Shown piece after piece: positions 15,008 through 15,162 of a stretch of 15,162 bases of DNA. Source of the DNA: JAGOBX01 sp017999075 [NCBI: Candidatus Babelota bacterium] (GTDB taxonomy: Bacteria; JAGOBX01). The translations under genes and the position numbers were made by a program. The stretch lies in contig JAGOBX010000030.1 of the NCBI GenBank assembly GCA_017999075.1, forward strand, positions 1-15,162, in the 5' to 3' direction. How positions within the stretch are numbered: the first letter of the stretch is position 1; every line of letters begins with the position of its first letter. Below the pieces are notes generated by a model that worked only from the letters and a program-made list of their open reading frames with translations, was not told the origin of the DNA and did not search any database.

Positions 15008-15162
15008 ATGAAAAATCAAAATGCAATCAATAATAAAAAAATATGTATCGGCGCGCTTGAAGACGGTAAGAAAGTAAATCTGACAATGAAAGAAATGTAT
15101 TTGAATATGCTGATTACGGGTATGAAGGGCGCGGGCAAGACGCAGGGAATATTGTATAATGT
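15008..15162 (+). CDS. P-loop ATPase, 5' part only; possible conjugative coupling protein
   Basis: The first 51 codons are present before the window ends. After a short polar N-terminus (MKNQNAINNKKICIGALEDGKKVNL) comes MLITGMKGAGKTQGILYNV, with a clear Walker A motif GMKGAGKT about residues 38-45. A P-loop so near the N-terminus, followed by a short hydrophobic stretch, is compatible with VirD4/TraG-type coupling proteins or HerA/FtsK-like ATPases without a membrane anchor. Walker B and other motifs lie outside the window, so the family is not settled. If it is a coupling protein, the right edge belongs to a conjugative or mobilisable element. Confidence 0.7.
   Translation, partial: MKNQNAINNKKICIGALEDGKKVNLTMKEMYLNMLITGMKGAGKTQGILYN

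Overview
The window is AT-rich and contains no housekeeping genes. It reads as an accessory, defence-island segment of a low-GC bacterium that uses Shine-Dalgarno sites (AAGGAG or GGAGG precede several genes) and near-consensus TTGACA/TATAAT promoters. The organism cannot be named from the sequence. The heptameric intergenic microsatellites and small GC-richer islands remind me of uncultured lineages such as Elusimicrobiota, but that is only an impression.

Right to left on the minus strand, 13320-5575/2498 is one tightly packed operon: an SNF2-type helicase with a degenerate phospholipase-D-like N-terminus, a DUF4391-like protein, a type III Mod adenine methyltransferase, a RhuM-family protein, and a type III Res helicase-nuclease. 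Junctions are 1-4 bases (TAATG, a 2-base gap, a 1-base gap, and an ATGA overlap). Mod and Res together form a type III restriction-modification system; the helicase and DUF4391 protein look like dedicated partners.

The rhuM gene is split by a ~664-bp IS200-type insertion (6025-6688) inserted opposite to the operon. Removing exactly that segment restores an uninterrupted 358-codon rhuM that overlaps res by ATGA. One IS end carries a 10-bp stem followed by a T-run that faces the operon like an intrinsic terminator, so the insertion may reduce expression of res while leaving helicase, DUF4391 and mod intact.

Left of res on the same strand are a 619-residue protein of unknown function (547-2406), a short P-loop-bearing fragment (144-347) and the first 15 codons of another gene (46-1).

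Right of the operon is a ~1-kb divergent intergenic region (13321-14364). It holds the likely leaderless helicase promoter, an array of eleven palindromes (ATTGACA-N5-TGTCAAT) at a near-exact 34-bp period, several inverted repeats, and a block of 7-bp and 9-bp microsatellites. On the plus strand follow a 186-residue unknown protein behind a strong promoter, and the start of a P-loop ATPase (GMKGAGKT) that could be a conjugative coupling protein. The right edge may therefore be the backbone of a mobile element carrying the defence operon. The palindrome array and the IS-switched operon are the two signals most worth pursuing.
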